A stretch of DNA of 64,000 bases from Leisingera caerulea DSM 24564 (GTDB lineage: Bacteria; Pseudomonadota; Alphaproteobacteria; Rhodobacterales; Rhodobacteraceae): contig NZ_KI421513.1 in the NCBI RefSeq assembly GCF_000473325.1, positions 1,745,217 through 1,809,216 of the forward strand. Direction: 5' to 3'. The position numbers and the translations under genes are program-made. Under the pieces are notes generated by a model. The model was not told where the DNA came from, made no database searches, and saw only the letters and a list, made by a program, of their open reading frames with translations. Every line of letters begins with the position of its first letter. The stretch's first letter is position 1. Below are positions 43,184 through 51,617 of the stretch, piece by piece.

Positions 43184-43357
43184 ATGCTTGGTTGGGCACT
43201 GACATTTCTGGTTGTCGCTTTGATCGCCGCCCTGCTTGGATTCGGCGGGATCGCCGGCGCTTCCGCCGGTATTGCAAAAATTCTTTTCTTCATCTTCCTG
43301 GTACTGTTCGTCATTGCGATGATCGCCCGCGCGATCAAGGGCAAACCACCGGTGTAA
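43184..43357 (+). CDS. DUF1328 small membrane protein, copy 2
   Basis: A 57-residue protein ([20 protein letters not shown], then [20 protein letters not shown]) with two membrane helices and a basic tail. AAGAGGAG lies six bases or so before the ATG. It is a clear paralogue of the protein at 41462-41632, and both have GGAAC-type promoters. Confidence 0.9.
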   Translation: MLGWALTFLVVALIAALLGFGGIAGASAGIAKILFFIFLVLFVIAMIARAIKGKPPV

Positions 43358-43434
43358 AGATGGGGATGCGGCATGCCCGCACGGTCAAAGCCCCGCCGCG
43401 GGCTTGCCGTGCCAGCCCTTGGGGGGGCTGCCTG

Positions 43435-43525
43435 CCGGACATAGGGTGTGCGTGCCGGGGGGGCCGTGCAGTCATGGATTGCGCCGCATGCAGGCGGCGA
43501 GGACTGCCCGACACCCTATGTCCGG
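43435..43525. repeat. 15-bp perfect inverted repeat with a 61-bp loop
   Basis: CCGGACATAGGGTGT (43435-43449) is repeated in reverse complement as ACACCCTATGTCCGG (43511-43525). The 305-bp gap (43358-43662) around it has no gene. It has the layout of a tiny terminal-inverted-repeat element or a long-loop hairpin. No flanking target duplication is evident. Confidence 0.6.
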
Positions 43526-43662
43526 ATCAGGGGCAAGCGCTCCGGTGGCCGTCCGCAAGGTGCGGCCAGGCCCGGGAGACAGCGGCAAAATACAGCATAA
43601 TCAGCGGTGCAGGCTGCCCGCGCGATGCGCGCCGTCACCCGCTTTTGCCCTTGGAGGCGGCT

Positions 43663-46023
43663 TTAGTCGCCGTCGCTTAGCCTTTGGATTTCGTGACTGC
43701 GGATCTCTGCTTTCTCTGGCAGCGTCACGGTAAAGGCGCTGCCGGCCCCTTTCTGTGATTCAACTTCGATACTACCGCCGTGGTTGGCCGCAATGCGGCG
43801 GCACAGTGTCAGGCCAATCCCGGACCCTTGATGGTCGCTGTGTCTGTGCAACCGTTTGAACAACCCGAAAATCCGGTCGTGGTACTCCGGTTCGATGCCG
43901 ATCCCGTTGTCGCGCACAGTGAAGCTGACCCATCCCGCCGGGGCTGCCGGGCCGCGGCCGATCTGGATCATGCTGCCGCGCGCCGGGTCGCGGTATGCGA
44001 CGGCGTTGGAAATCAACTGCCGGAACAGCGTCCTGAGCTGCTCCGGGTTGCCGTCCACGGCGGGCAGCGGAGCCGTTTTGATGACACTGCCGGCGGCGGC
44101 AATCTCAGCTGCGGCGTCTGCGGCTGCAGCTTCGGCTTCGCGGTTCAGATCGACGGGCACAGCGGGCCGCTTTTCATCGACAGAGCGGGCATAGACCCGA
44201 AGGTCCTCAACCAGCCGGGCCATACGCGCATTGGTCCTGTCCAGGTCGTCCAGAATCTCCTGCCCGTCGCCGTCCAGGCGGCGGCCGGACGTGGCGCGCA
44301 ATTCCGCCAGCAGCGCGCGGATCGTCTGAGCAGGCGCCTTCAGGTCGTGCGACATCGCATAGGTGAATTCCGCAAGCTGCCGGCTCGTGGTCTCCAGCCG
44401 GTTCACCATCGCCGACAGCTGGCGGCCGTGGGTCTGCTCCATTTCCAGTTCCCGCGCCTGGCGCTCATACGCCTGCTGCCGCTGGCGCTGATGCTGCCAG
44501 ACCAGGAAACCGGCCAGCGCCAGGATCACAACCCCTGCCGCTGCCGCAGCTGCAAGGCGGCGCGGGCGGGTCCAGAACGCCGGCGGGCCGAAATACTTCT
44601 CCCGCAGCCAGGCGAACTCGCTGGAGGCCAGGTATCCCGGGATGACCGCATTCAGCCGGTCGCGGACGGACCCAAGCCCGAACCGCAGCGCCGGGGCCCG
44701 CGCGACGCTGAGAACAGGCAGGCCGGCGGCCTCGATCCGGTCCTCGGCGCCCCGCTTCCGGGCCAAAGCCCGGGTTGCTGCGGCGGGCGCCAGGATGGCG
44801 TCGACGCGCCCTTGCAAAAGGCTGTCCAGCACGGCATCCGCAGTATCTTCTGCCAGCAGGAGCATGCCCTGGCGGTCTGCGGCAAACTCGTGGGCGGGGC
44901 TGCCGCGCAGGGCTGCCACCCGGCGCAACGACAGGCCTTCCAGTCCGGCAACATCTTCTGTTTCGCCTGTGCGGGTGAACAGCGAAACCGGCACCTGCTC
45001 CAGCGGCAGGGTAAAGTCCATCATGCCGCGCCGCTCTCCGGTGATCCTCAGCTCCGGCAGCAGGTCATAGCGGCCGGGCCCCGGGCCTGCCTGCCGCTCA
45101 GCCAGGGAAATCTGTTTGAATTCAAGCATCAGGCCCGCCCGGTCTGCCAGGCCGCGCAGCACCTCCACGGCAAAGCCTGAGAACCTGCCGCCTGGCTCCA
45201 CGGTCTGGTAGGGCGGGTTGTGATAGACCCCCGCAGTCAGCACCCCAGGGGCGGGTTCGGGGATATCGAGAAAGTACTTCTGCCGCAGCGCCGGCAGGCG
45301 GCCATCTGCCTCCATCCGCGCCAAAGCGGCGTTGACCGCAGGCAGCAGGTCCGCGCGGCTTTTGTGCAGGGCGACATAGCGGCCGAACGCGCGGACCGGC
45401 GGATCCAGGAAACTGATCCGGGCGTCAACCTGCGCGTTCCTGGCAATCGAAAAGACGACGGGTTCAGGCATCAGCACCGCATCGACGCCGCCGGTCAGCA
45501 GGTTCATCACTGCGGCTTCGGGCGTTGCGAATTCCACAGGGCTGTTCGCAGCCAGAAGATCCTGGACGGCTGAGCCGGCCGCAGGCGGCACAATGCCGAT
45601 CCGCAGGCCGCTGCGGCGGCCGGCCAGCGCTGCGGCCCGTCGGCTCAGCACCGTCAGGCGCAGGGTTTCGGATGCCACCGGCGAGGAGAATACGTTGCTG
45701 GCCTCCAGCGGCGGCAGCCGCGCAACACCGGCGATGATCTGGGTGCCGCCATCAATTTGCCGGCGGATGAACTCACGCGAGGTTTTCAGGTCCAGGTAGC
45801 GGATCGCAACGCCGGTTTCCGCGCCGATCAGCTCCGTCAATTCGATCAGAAAGCCGCTTCGGGCGCCATCCGGGCCTTGCTGCGCAAACGGCGGCACCGG
45901 CACAAAGGCCGCCGTCAGCGGGCCGCCGGTTTCCCGCGCCTGCGGCGGGGCGTGCCAGCTGAGAGCCAGGAGGCAGATCGTCCCAGCGAGCATCAAACGC
46001 GGCAGCTGATGCAAAAGGGTCAT
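43663..46023 (-). CDS. orphan sensor kinase with two SBP_bac_3 domains
   Basis: A 786-residue kinase with a signal/anchor helix, two tandem periplasmic solute-binding domains of family 3 (about 35-255, with EFIRRQIDGGTQIIAGVARL; about 258-485, with GGRFSGFAVEVLRGLADRAG), a membrane helix (about 497-515), a coiled linker, a HisKA domain (FTYAMSHDLKAPAQTIRALL) and an HATPase domain (DNGIGIEPEYHDRIFGLFKR). The layout is like BvgS/EvgS but without the receiver and HPt domains. No response-regulator gene lies beside it. The ligand is unknown; such domains often bind amino acids or related anions. Confidence 0.9.
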   Translation of the reverse strand: MTLLHQLPRLMLAGTICLLALSWHAPPQARETGGPLTAAFVPVPPFAQQGPDGARSGFLIELTELIGAETGVAIRYLDLKTSREFIRRQIDGGTQIIAGVARLPPLEASNVFSSPVASETLRLTVLSRRAAALAGRRSGLRIGIVPPAAGSAVQDLLAANSPVEFATPEAAVMNLLTGGVDAVLMPEPVVFSIARNAQVDARISFLDPPVRAFGRYVALHKSRADLLPAVNAALARMEADGRLPALRQKYFLDIPEPAPGVLTAGVYHNPPYQTVEPGGRFSGFAVEVLRGLADRAGLMLEFKQISLAERQAGPGPGRYDLLPELRITGERRGMMDFTLPLEQVPVSLFTRTGETEDVAGLEGLSLRRVAALRGSPAHEFAADRQGMLLLAEDTADAVLDSLLQGRVDAILAPAAATRALARKRGAEDRIEAAGLPVLSVARAPALRFGLGSVRDRLNAVIPGYLASSEFAWLREKYFGPPAFWTRPRRLAAAAAAGVVILALAGFLVWQHQRQRQQAYERQARELEMEQTHGRQLSAMVNRLETTSRQLAEFTYAMSHDLKAPAQTIRALLAELRATSGRRLDGDGQEILDDLDRTNARMARLVEDLRVYARSVDEKRPAVPVDLNREAEAAAADAAAEIAAAGSVIKTAPLPAVDGNPEQLRTLFRQLISNAVAYRDPARGSMIQIGRGPAAPAGWVSFTVRDNGIGIEPEYHDRIFGLFKRLHRHSDHQGSGIGLTLCRRIAANHGGSIEVESQKGAGSAFTVTLPEKAEIRSHEIQRLSDGD

Positions 46024-46393
46024 TCAATAGGCGTCCGTTTTTCAATCTCAGGGTGAATGGTCGGAATTTTAGGGGCGGGAAAGTAAACACTCTCTTTCTA
46101 GCCTCAGACGCTTCGGTGCGCGCTATAACGTATTTCCGGTCCCTCAGGAGGAATTGCGAGGCAATTTATTGTCATTATTTATTATACGTTTACAGGGTTC
46201 GCTGCGGAGTTCGTGCTTGCGGCGGGCAGGCGGGACAAGCCGCTTCGTCTCTGCCCGGCAGGGCGATTTTCTGGTGTTTTTTCGCAACCCTGGGGTGCGT
46301 ACAGCTGGCTGTGCTCGGTTTTCTCCGCTCAGGCAGGGTCAAGCGCAAGGCGGCCGTGGCACGTCAGATGCGAAACCAGCGGCCTCCCGGCGA
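46024..46393. other. intergenic region between divergent kinase and marR-dehalogenase operon
   Basis: About 370 bp with no convincing gene. It is richer in A/T around 46140-46190 than the flanks. I looked for a cobalamin riboswitch because the downstream enzyme needs a corrinoid, and saw none of its conserved core. Confidence 0.5.
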
Positions 46394-46432
46394 TATAATT
46401 GACAGCGTCAATAAGATAGTTGACACTGTCAA
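46394..46432 (+). promoter_or_regulatory. TATAAT -10 plus two MarR-type palindromes
   Basis: A perfect TATAAT at 46394-46399 runs into TTGACAGCGTCAA (46399-46411), and a second copy, TTGACACTGTCAA, follows at 46420-46432. Both have the form TTGAC-N3-GTCAA, and their centres are 21 bp apart, two helical turns, so two dimers would bind the same face. The second ends five bases before the MarR start codon. This layout suits autorepression of marR and the dehalogenase. Confidence 0.75.
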
Positions 46433-46437
46433 TTATC

Positions 46438-46890
46438 ATGTCTGACCTTCCATTTCATCTTCACCGCTCCCTGGGCTACCAGGTGACCATGCTGGCCCGT
46501 GTGATCGAGCGCCGCTTTGAGCAGCGGATAGCGGAGTTCGGCCTGACCCGGGTGATGTGGTGTGTGCTGCTGGCCGCCGGGAAAGAGGGGCTGACCGCCC
46601 CGTCAGAGATCGCAGGCTTCATCGGCATCGACCGCACCGCCGCCTCGCGCACGCTCCGGCAGATGGAGGCGCGCGGCTTCATCACCCGCAGCAGCGGCGT
46701 CCGGGACGGCCGGTCGATCCAGGTCCGGCTGACCCCGGGCGGTCAGGCCGCCCTGGCAGAGGTGCTGCCAATCGCGCAGGAAAACGCGGCCTATTTCGAG
46801 GCCAAGCTCACGGGGCAGGAACTGGCCCATCTGCGCGCGGCCGCTGCCAAGCTGCTCGAGGACGAGCCGCGCATCGTCGCCAAGCTGTAA
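46438..46890 (+). CDS. MarR-family regulator of the reductive dehalogenase
   Basis: A 150-residue winged-helix regulator (LTAPSEIAGFIGIDRTAASR, then MEARGFITRSSGVRDGRSIQ). I choose the ATG at 46438 (MSDLPFHLHRS) over an upstream TTG that lies inside the operator. There is no Shine-Dalgarno sequence, so translation may begin on a short or leaderless message. The dehalogenase gene starts 17 bp downstream on the same strand. A halogenated aromatic acid is a likely effector by analogy with other MarR proteins. Confidence 0.9.
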   Translation: MSDLPFHLHRSLGYQVTMLARVIERRFEQRIAEFGLTRVMWCVLLAAGKEGLTAPSEIAGFIGIDRTAASRTLRQMEARGFITRSSGVRDGRSIQVRLTPGGQAALAEVLPIAQENAAYFEAKLTGQELAHLRAAAAKLLEDEPRIVAKL

Positions 46891-46907
46891 TTCACCGGGG
46901 GCCAACC

Positions 46908-49900
46908 ATGGGCAAACTGTTTTCCTACCGCAACCGGCCTGTGCATCTGGGGCCCTATCCAATGGAAACCCTGACGCGCCAGGCGGCGCCCGCGGACCTG
47001 AACGCGCTCCCGGCGCCGGCCCAGATCAGCTTCCGCCGCCCCGATGCGCCGCTGTCCCTCGTTAATGCGATGCGCGACTATCAGGCGGTGCTGGACGCCA
47101 CCCGCGAAGGGCTGGTCAAGAAAGAACGCGCAGAGATCCCTGCCAGCCCGCAGGAGCGCACCGACCACCTGAAGGCCTTCGGCTATTTCTGCGACGCCTC
47201 CCTGGCGGGCGCCTGCGCAGTACCTTCCGGCGCCTGGCTGGAGACGCCGCTGGTGAACGCGGATGTGGCGGCGCTGGCCGAAACCCTGCGCACCAAACAG
47301 ACCAAGACCTTTGCCTCCGGCATCGACGTGGTAATGGCAAACCTGCGCGAGGCGATGCAGGCCCCGCCCGCGGACTGCCGCCACCACAGCCACGCGCTGG
47401 TCTATGTCTACGAATTCCCCCGCGACCCCGAAGCAGGGGAAGACGGCACCGACTGGCTGGCGGGCGCGCAGGAGCAGCGCGCCTGCCTGCGGGCAGCGGA
47501 GACGGTGGTGACGCTGGCCAATTACATCCGGCTGCTGGGATGGGAGGCCCGCGCCCATACCGGTGCCGCCACCGATGTGCATCTGGGCCGGCTGGCGGTG
47601 CAGGCGGGCCTTGCCACCTATGAAGACGGCGTCCTCATCAATCCTTTCCTGGGCAGCCGCTTTGGCATCGCTGCCGTCACCACCACGCTGGAACTGGCCG
47701 CCGATCTGCCGCTGGCGCCGGGCCAGGCACCGGGCCTGAAATACCGTCTGGGCCTTGGCGCCCACGCCAAAAGCGCCGCCAGCCGCGATCCCTACGCCAA
47801 GCGCCGTTTCATGGACGGCCCGCATCCGTTCGAGACGCTGAAACGGGTGGAGGATCCCACCACCTATATCGACGAGGTGAACGTTGCGCGCGTCCCGAAA
47901 CGCGCCGACATGTTCGCGCGCTCCCTGTTCGGCGACCTCGGCAAAGGCCCGCAGGAGGCCGCCAAGAACGGCAACTACGTCCGCAAATCCTCCTCCGCCT
48001 TTGCCTTCCGGTCTTCGCTTGCCGCCTTCGTGCTGCTGCAGGACGGCGAGCCCGCGCCGCAAGTGGACCCCAGCACCGCTGACGCCGCCCGCAATGCCGC
48101 GAATATCAAGGCCGCGGCCTATTTCCTCGGCTGCGACGCGGTCGGCATTTCGCGCTGCCCGGACTGGGCATATTACTCCCACGATGCGGCGGGCGACCCC
48201 TTGGCGCCTTACCATGAAAACGCCATCAGCGTCATCATCGACCAGGGCCACGAAACGATGGAGGGCGCCTCCGGCGACGACTGGATCGCCTGCGCCCAGT
48301 CGATGCGCGCCTACCTCCGGTTCTCGCTCCTCGGCGGGGTGATTGCGCAGCAGATCCGAAATCTCGGCTATACCGCCCGGGTGCATTCGGTGATGGACGG
48401 CGAGGTGCTGCAGCCGCCCCTGCTGCTGCTCTCCGGCCTGGGCGAGGTTTCCCGCATCGGCGAGGTGATCCTCAACCCCTTCCTCGGACCCCGGCTGAAG
48501 TCCGGCGCAGTCACCACCAACCTGCCGATGACCCGCGACAAGCCGGTCGACTTCGGCTTGCAGCGCTTCTGCGAGGCCTGCAACAAATGCGCCCGCGAAT
48601 GCCCCTCCGGCGCCATCACCGCCGGACCCAAGCTGATGTTCAACGGCTACGAGATCTGGAAATCCGACAGCCAGAAATGCACCACCTACCGCGTCACCGT
48701 CCCCGGCGGCGCCATGTGCGGCCGCTGCATGAAGACCTGCCCCTGGAACCTTGAAGGGCTCTTTGCCGAGGCGCCGTTCCGCTGGGCCGCGATGAACCTG
48801 CCGGGCAGCGCGCCGCTCTTGGCGAAACTCGACGACGCGCTGGGCCATGGCGAGGTCAATACAGCCAAGAAATGGTGGTGGGATCTGGAGATGGCGGAGG
48901 AGGGGCCCTATGCCCCTTCACGGCATCCCGTCAACGCCCGCAAGCTGTCCAAGGATCTGGACCTGAAGTACGAGGATCAGACCCTGGCCGTCTACCCGGC
49001 GCCGCTGGCGCCGCCGCCCTACACCTGGCCCGCGCCGATGGACCGGGAGGCTGGGATCACCGCCTATCAGGCAATGATCCCCGCGGCTGAACACAAACGC
49101 CGCCGCGCCCAGGGCCTGCCGCCGGAGCATGTCTATACCGCCGACAAGGGCAACGCACCTGTCATGCGGGTGCGCCTGTCGAAGGTCGAACATATGACGG
49201 ATGCCGTCACCAAGTACGAGTTCTCCCTGCCGGACGGCTCGCCCTTGCCCGCAGCCACCGCAGGCGCCCATATCGACGTGGTGGTCGTGCCGGAGTTCTT
49301 CCGCCAGTACTCGCTGTCCGGCGACCCGGCGGACCGCTCGAAATACCAGATCGCGGTGCTGCGCGAGGACGCGGGCCGCGGCGGCTCCAAGCTGATGCAC
49401 CGGATATTTGAGGAAGGCCGGATGGTGTTCATCTCCAAACCTATCAACCACTTCCCGCTGCAGGAGGATGCCGCCAAATCCTACCTGATGGGCGGCGGCA
49501 TCGGGGTGACGCCGATGATCGCCATGGCCCACCGCTTGCACGCCCTGGGCCGGGAGTTCGAGTTCCGCTATTCCTGTTCAAGAAAGGCAAAGGCCGGGTT
49601 TCTGGACGACCTGAAACACGTTCCCTGGGCAGACAAGGTGCATCTGCATTTCTCTGATCAGGGCACCCGTGCAGACCTGAATGACGTTTTGAAGTTCGCC
49701 CCGGGCAGCCACGTCTACACCTGCGGGCCGGAGGCTTATATGCAAGCGGTGCTGGCGGCGGCTGAGGCCAACGGCTTCCCCGAAGACACCCGCCATATGG
49801 AATACTTCTCGGTTCCTGAACAGCCCGAATACGAAAACCATCCCTTCACCTTGCGGCTGACGAAATCGGGCCGCGACATTCTGGTGCCGGCAGAAAAATC

Positions 49901-50105
49901 CGCCACCGAGGCGCTGGCCGAGAGCGGCATCCATGTGGATGTGAAATGCTCTGACGGGATCTGCGGCGTTTGCAAATGCGGGCTGGTTTCAGGCGCCGCC
50001 GAACACCGCGATTTCGTGCTGTCGAACAAGCAGCGCGAAGGCGCGATCATCCTCTGCCAGTCCCGTGCGCAAGCGCCGGGCGGGGTGCTGGAAATCGACC
50101 TTTAG
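46908..50105 (+). CDS. self-sufficient reductive dehalogenase (RdhA-FNR-ferredoxin fusion)
   Basis: A 1,065-residue cytosolic protein with no Tat leader, unlike respiratory RdhA. Residues about 1-680 are a corrinoid-dependent reductive dehalogenase with two iron-sulfur motifs: CEACNKCARECPSGAI (Cys555, 558, 561, 565) and a second set with Cys604, 607 and 611. Residues about 745-970 are a ferredoxin-NADP reductase-like module (FRQYSLSGDPADR, then GGGIGVTPMIAMAH, then YTCGPEAYMQAVLAA). The C-terminus is a plant-type 2Fe-2S ferredoxin (Cys1014, 1019, 1022: CSDGICGVC). This matches the BhbA/NpRdhA type that removes halogen from halogenated phenols using NAD(P)H and works in air. Start ATG at 46908 after GGGGGCC. 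Substrate unknown. Confidence 0.9.
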   Translation: MGKLFSYRNRPVHLGPYPMETLTRQAAPADLNALPAPAQISFRRPDAPLSLVNAMRDYQAVLDATREGLVKKERAEIPASPQERTDHLKAFGYFCDASLAGACAVPSGAWLETPLVNADVAALAETLRTKQTKTFASGIDVVMANLREAMQAPPADCRHHSHALVYVYEFPRDPEAGEDGTDWLAGAQEQRACLRAAETVVTLANYIRLLGWEARAHTGAATDVHLGRLAVQAGLATYEDGVLINPFLGSRFGIAAVTTTLELAADLPLAPGQAPGLKYRLGLGAHAKSAASRDPYAKRRFMDGPHPFETLKRVEDPTTYIDEVNVARVPKRADMFARSLFGDLGKGPQEAAKNGNYVRKSSSAFAFRSSLAAFVLLQDGEPAPQVDPSTADAARNAANIKAAAYFLGCDAVGISRCPDWAYYSHDAAGDPLAPYHENAISVIIDQGHETMEGASGDDWIACAQSMRAYLRFSLLGGVIAQQIRNLGYTARVHSVMDGEVLQPPLLLLSGLGEVSRIGEVILNPFLGPRLKSGAVTTNLPMTRDKPVDFGLQRFCEACNKCARECPSGAITAGPKLMFNGYEIWKSDSQKCTTYRVTVPGGAMCGRCMKTCPWNLEGLFAEAPFRWAAMNLPGSAPLLAKLDDALGHGEVNTAKKWWWDLEMAEEGPYAPSRHPVNARKLSKDLDLKYEDQTLAVYPAPLAPPPYTWPAPMDREAGITAYQAMIPAAEHKRRRAQGLPPEHVYTADKGNAPVMRVRLSKVEHMTDAVTKYEFSLPDGSPLPAATAGAHIDVVVVPEFFRQYSLSGDPADRSKYQIAVLREDAGRGGSKLMHRIFEEGRMVFISKPINHFPLQEDAAKSYLMGGGIGVTPMIAMAHRLHALGREFEFRYSCSRKAKAGFLDDLKHVPWADKVHLHFSDQGTRADLNDVLKFAPGSHVYTCGPEAYMQAVLAAAEANGFPEDTRHMEYFSVPEQPEYENHPFTLRLTKSGRDILVPAEKSATEALAESGIHVDVKCSDGICGVCKCGLVSGAAEHRDFVLSNKQREGAIILCQSRAQAPGGVLEIDL

Positions 50106-50140
50106 GCAGGCCGCTCAGGCGGCCGGGCTGAGGGCGGCAC

Positions 50141-50162
50141 AATTTTCTTGAACAAGAAAATT
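50141..50162 (+). terminator. A/T-rich perfect hairpin after the dehalogenase gene
   Basis: AATTTTCTTG and CAAGAAAATT are exact complements around a two-base centre, followed by GCCAAAAGC and seven T residues. It lies 35 bp past the stop and probably ends the operon. I recall similar hairpins scattered in roseobacter genomes, so it may also be an interspersed repeat. Confidence 0.55.
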
Positions 50163-50280
50163 GCCAAAAGCTTTTTTTGAAAACTTTTGCGCGCGGGGCG
50201 GCGGCAGCGTTTGGTCCAGTTGCCGTCGCAGCCGGATCGGCACAGGCTCCCGCTAACCGCGGGCGTTCCGGATTCTGCCC

Positions 50281-50658
50281 TCAGGCGGTTTTCTCCTCTG
50301 CCCCCGCCGCGGCATCAAACTCTGCCCGCGCTGCGTCAATCGCCGGCAGATGCTCCAGCGCCCACAGCCCCAGCGCCCGAACCGGCTCGCGGAATGACTC
50401 GCCCAGCGGCGTCAGCGCATATTCCACCTTGGGCGGAATTGTCGGGTGATAGGTGCGGCTCACCAGCCCGTCCCGCTCCAGCTCGCGCAGGGTCAGGCTC
50501 AGCATCCGCTGGGAGATGCCCAGATGCCGCTTCAGCTCATTGAATCGCAGCACACCGTACTGCGCCAGCGAGATCACGATCAGCACGCTCCAGCGGTCAC
50601 CGACCCGCGACAGCACCTCGTTGATGCGGCCGCATTCCGGGCATTGTCCTTCTGCCAT
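50281..50658 (-). CDS. HxlR-family transcriptional regulator
   Basis: A 125-residue regulator with the HxlR pattern: CPECGRINEVLSRVGDRWSV near the N-terminus, then RFNELKRHLGISQRMLSLTL and LERDGLVSRTYHPTIPPKVE. HxlR proteins commonly sense electrophiles or quinones through the N-terminal cysteine and control a nearby reductase. It is divergent, by 122 bp, from a nitroreductase gene, its likely target. Confidence 0.92.
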   Translation of the reverse strand: MAEGQCPECGRINEVLSRVGDRWSVLIVISLAQYGVLRFNELKRHLGISQRMLSLTLRELERDGLVSRTYHPTIPPKVEYALTPLGESFREPVRALGLWALEHLPAIDAARAEFDAAAGAEEKTA

Positions 50659-50780
50659 TGAGGTTTCCTCCGTGTAACCGGGGCTCAGAAATGTGCCTTC
50701 TTGCGCCCTTTCCGGTGCCGCTTATATATCGGGTTACAAATTTATACCACCCTATGCAAAAGACCCCGAAAGGACAGGAC

Positions 50781-51422
50781 ATGAGCAAGAGCACCCTGAT
50801 CGAGAAGCTGAACTGGCGCTATGCGACCAAGAAGATGGACCCCGCCAAATCCGTGCCGCAGGAAAAGGTCGACCAGATCATCGAGGCGATCCGCATGGCG
50901 CCGACCTCGTCCGGCACCCAGCCCTTTGAAGTCTTTGTCATCACCAACCCGGAAATCCGCGCGCAGATCCGTCCGCACGCCTGGGACCAGGCCCAGATCA
51001 CCGACGGCTCGCACCTGCTGGTCTTCGCCGCCTGGGACAACTACTCCGAAGACCGCATCGACTCGGTCACCCGCCAGATGACCGAAGAACGCGGCGAAAT
51101 CCCGATGCTGAATCAGTATTACGACAATCTGAAGGCCACCTACCTGCCGCGCGAGGCGCGCACCAACCACGACCACGCCGCCCGCCAGGCCTATATCGCA
51201 CTGGGCTTTGCACTGGCCGCCGCCGCCGAGCTTGAGGTCGACAGCACCCCGATGGAAGGCTTCACGCCCGAGAAGATCGACGAAATCCTGGGCCTCAAGG
51301 ACAAGGGCCTGCGCTCTGTCCTGCTGTTGCCGCTGGGCTACCGCGCCGAAGAAGGCGACTGGCTCTTGCCGATGAAGAAAGTCCGCAAGTCCCGCGACAC
51401 CATCGTGACCGAAATCGCCTGA
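50781..51422 (+). CDS. nitroreductase-family NAD(P)H oxidoreductase
   Basis: A 213-residue flavoprotein (NfsB/YodC-like). It contains the FMN-binding start RYATKKMDPAKSVPQEKVDQ, then IRMAPTSSGTQPFEVFVITN, and the C-terminal LGYRAEEGDWLLPMKKVRKS. Such enzymes reduce nitroaromatics or quinones with NAD(P)H. I place the start at MSKSTLIEKL, behind AAAGGACAGGAC; upstream codons have no site. A stem GCAGC/GCTGC-based hairpin (51434-51473) follows the gene. Confidence 0.92.
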   Translation: MSKSTLIEKLNWRYATKKMDPAKSVPQEKVDQIIEAIRMAPTSSGTQPFEVFVITNPEIRAQIRPHAWDQAQITDGSHLLVFAAWDNYSEDRIDSVTRQMTEERGEIPMLNQYYDNLKATYLPREARTNHDHAARQAYIALGFALAAAAELEVDSTPMEGFTPEKIDEILGLKDKGLRSVLLLPLGYRAEEGDWLLPMKKVRKSRDTIVTEIA

Positions 51423-51617
51423 GAGGGCTGATCCCCCGGCAGCAGGCGGCTCTTGCCGCGTCCGCTGCCGGGGTCTCCGCAGGTAAAATCTGCCTGCGGA
51501 GGCTATTCATGTATTCCATCTGCATTATACTGGCCGGCAGGCACCCTTTTCGGCCACGGGGCATATCCGCTGGGCCTGGTGCTGTCAGTTGAGATTTTGC
51601 AAGGGGTGCCAGTTTCC

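Noticed and set aside
46024..46437. Possible cobalamin riboswitch ahead of the corrinoid-dependent dehalogenase
   Set aside because: No conserved B12-box-like core or pairing pattern could be found; control looks to be by the two MarR sites.
46791..48848. 685-codon minus-strand frame opposite the dehalogenase
   Set aside because: Glycine/alanine/histidine-rich product with no recognisable motif; the plus strand encodes an intact multi-domain enzyme. Typical antisense frame in high-GC DNA.
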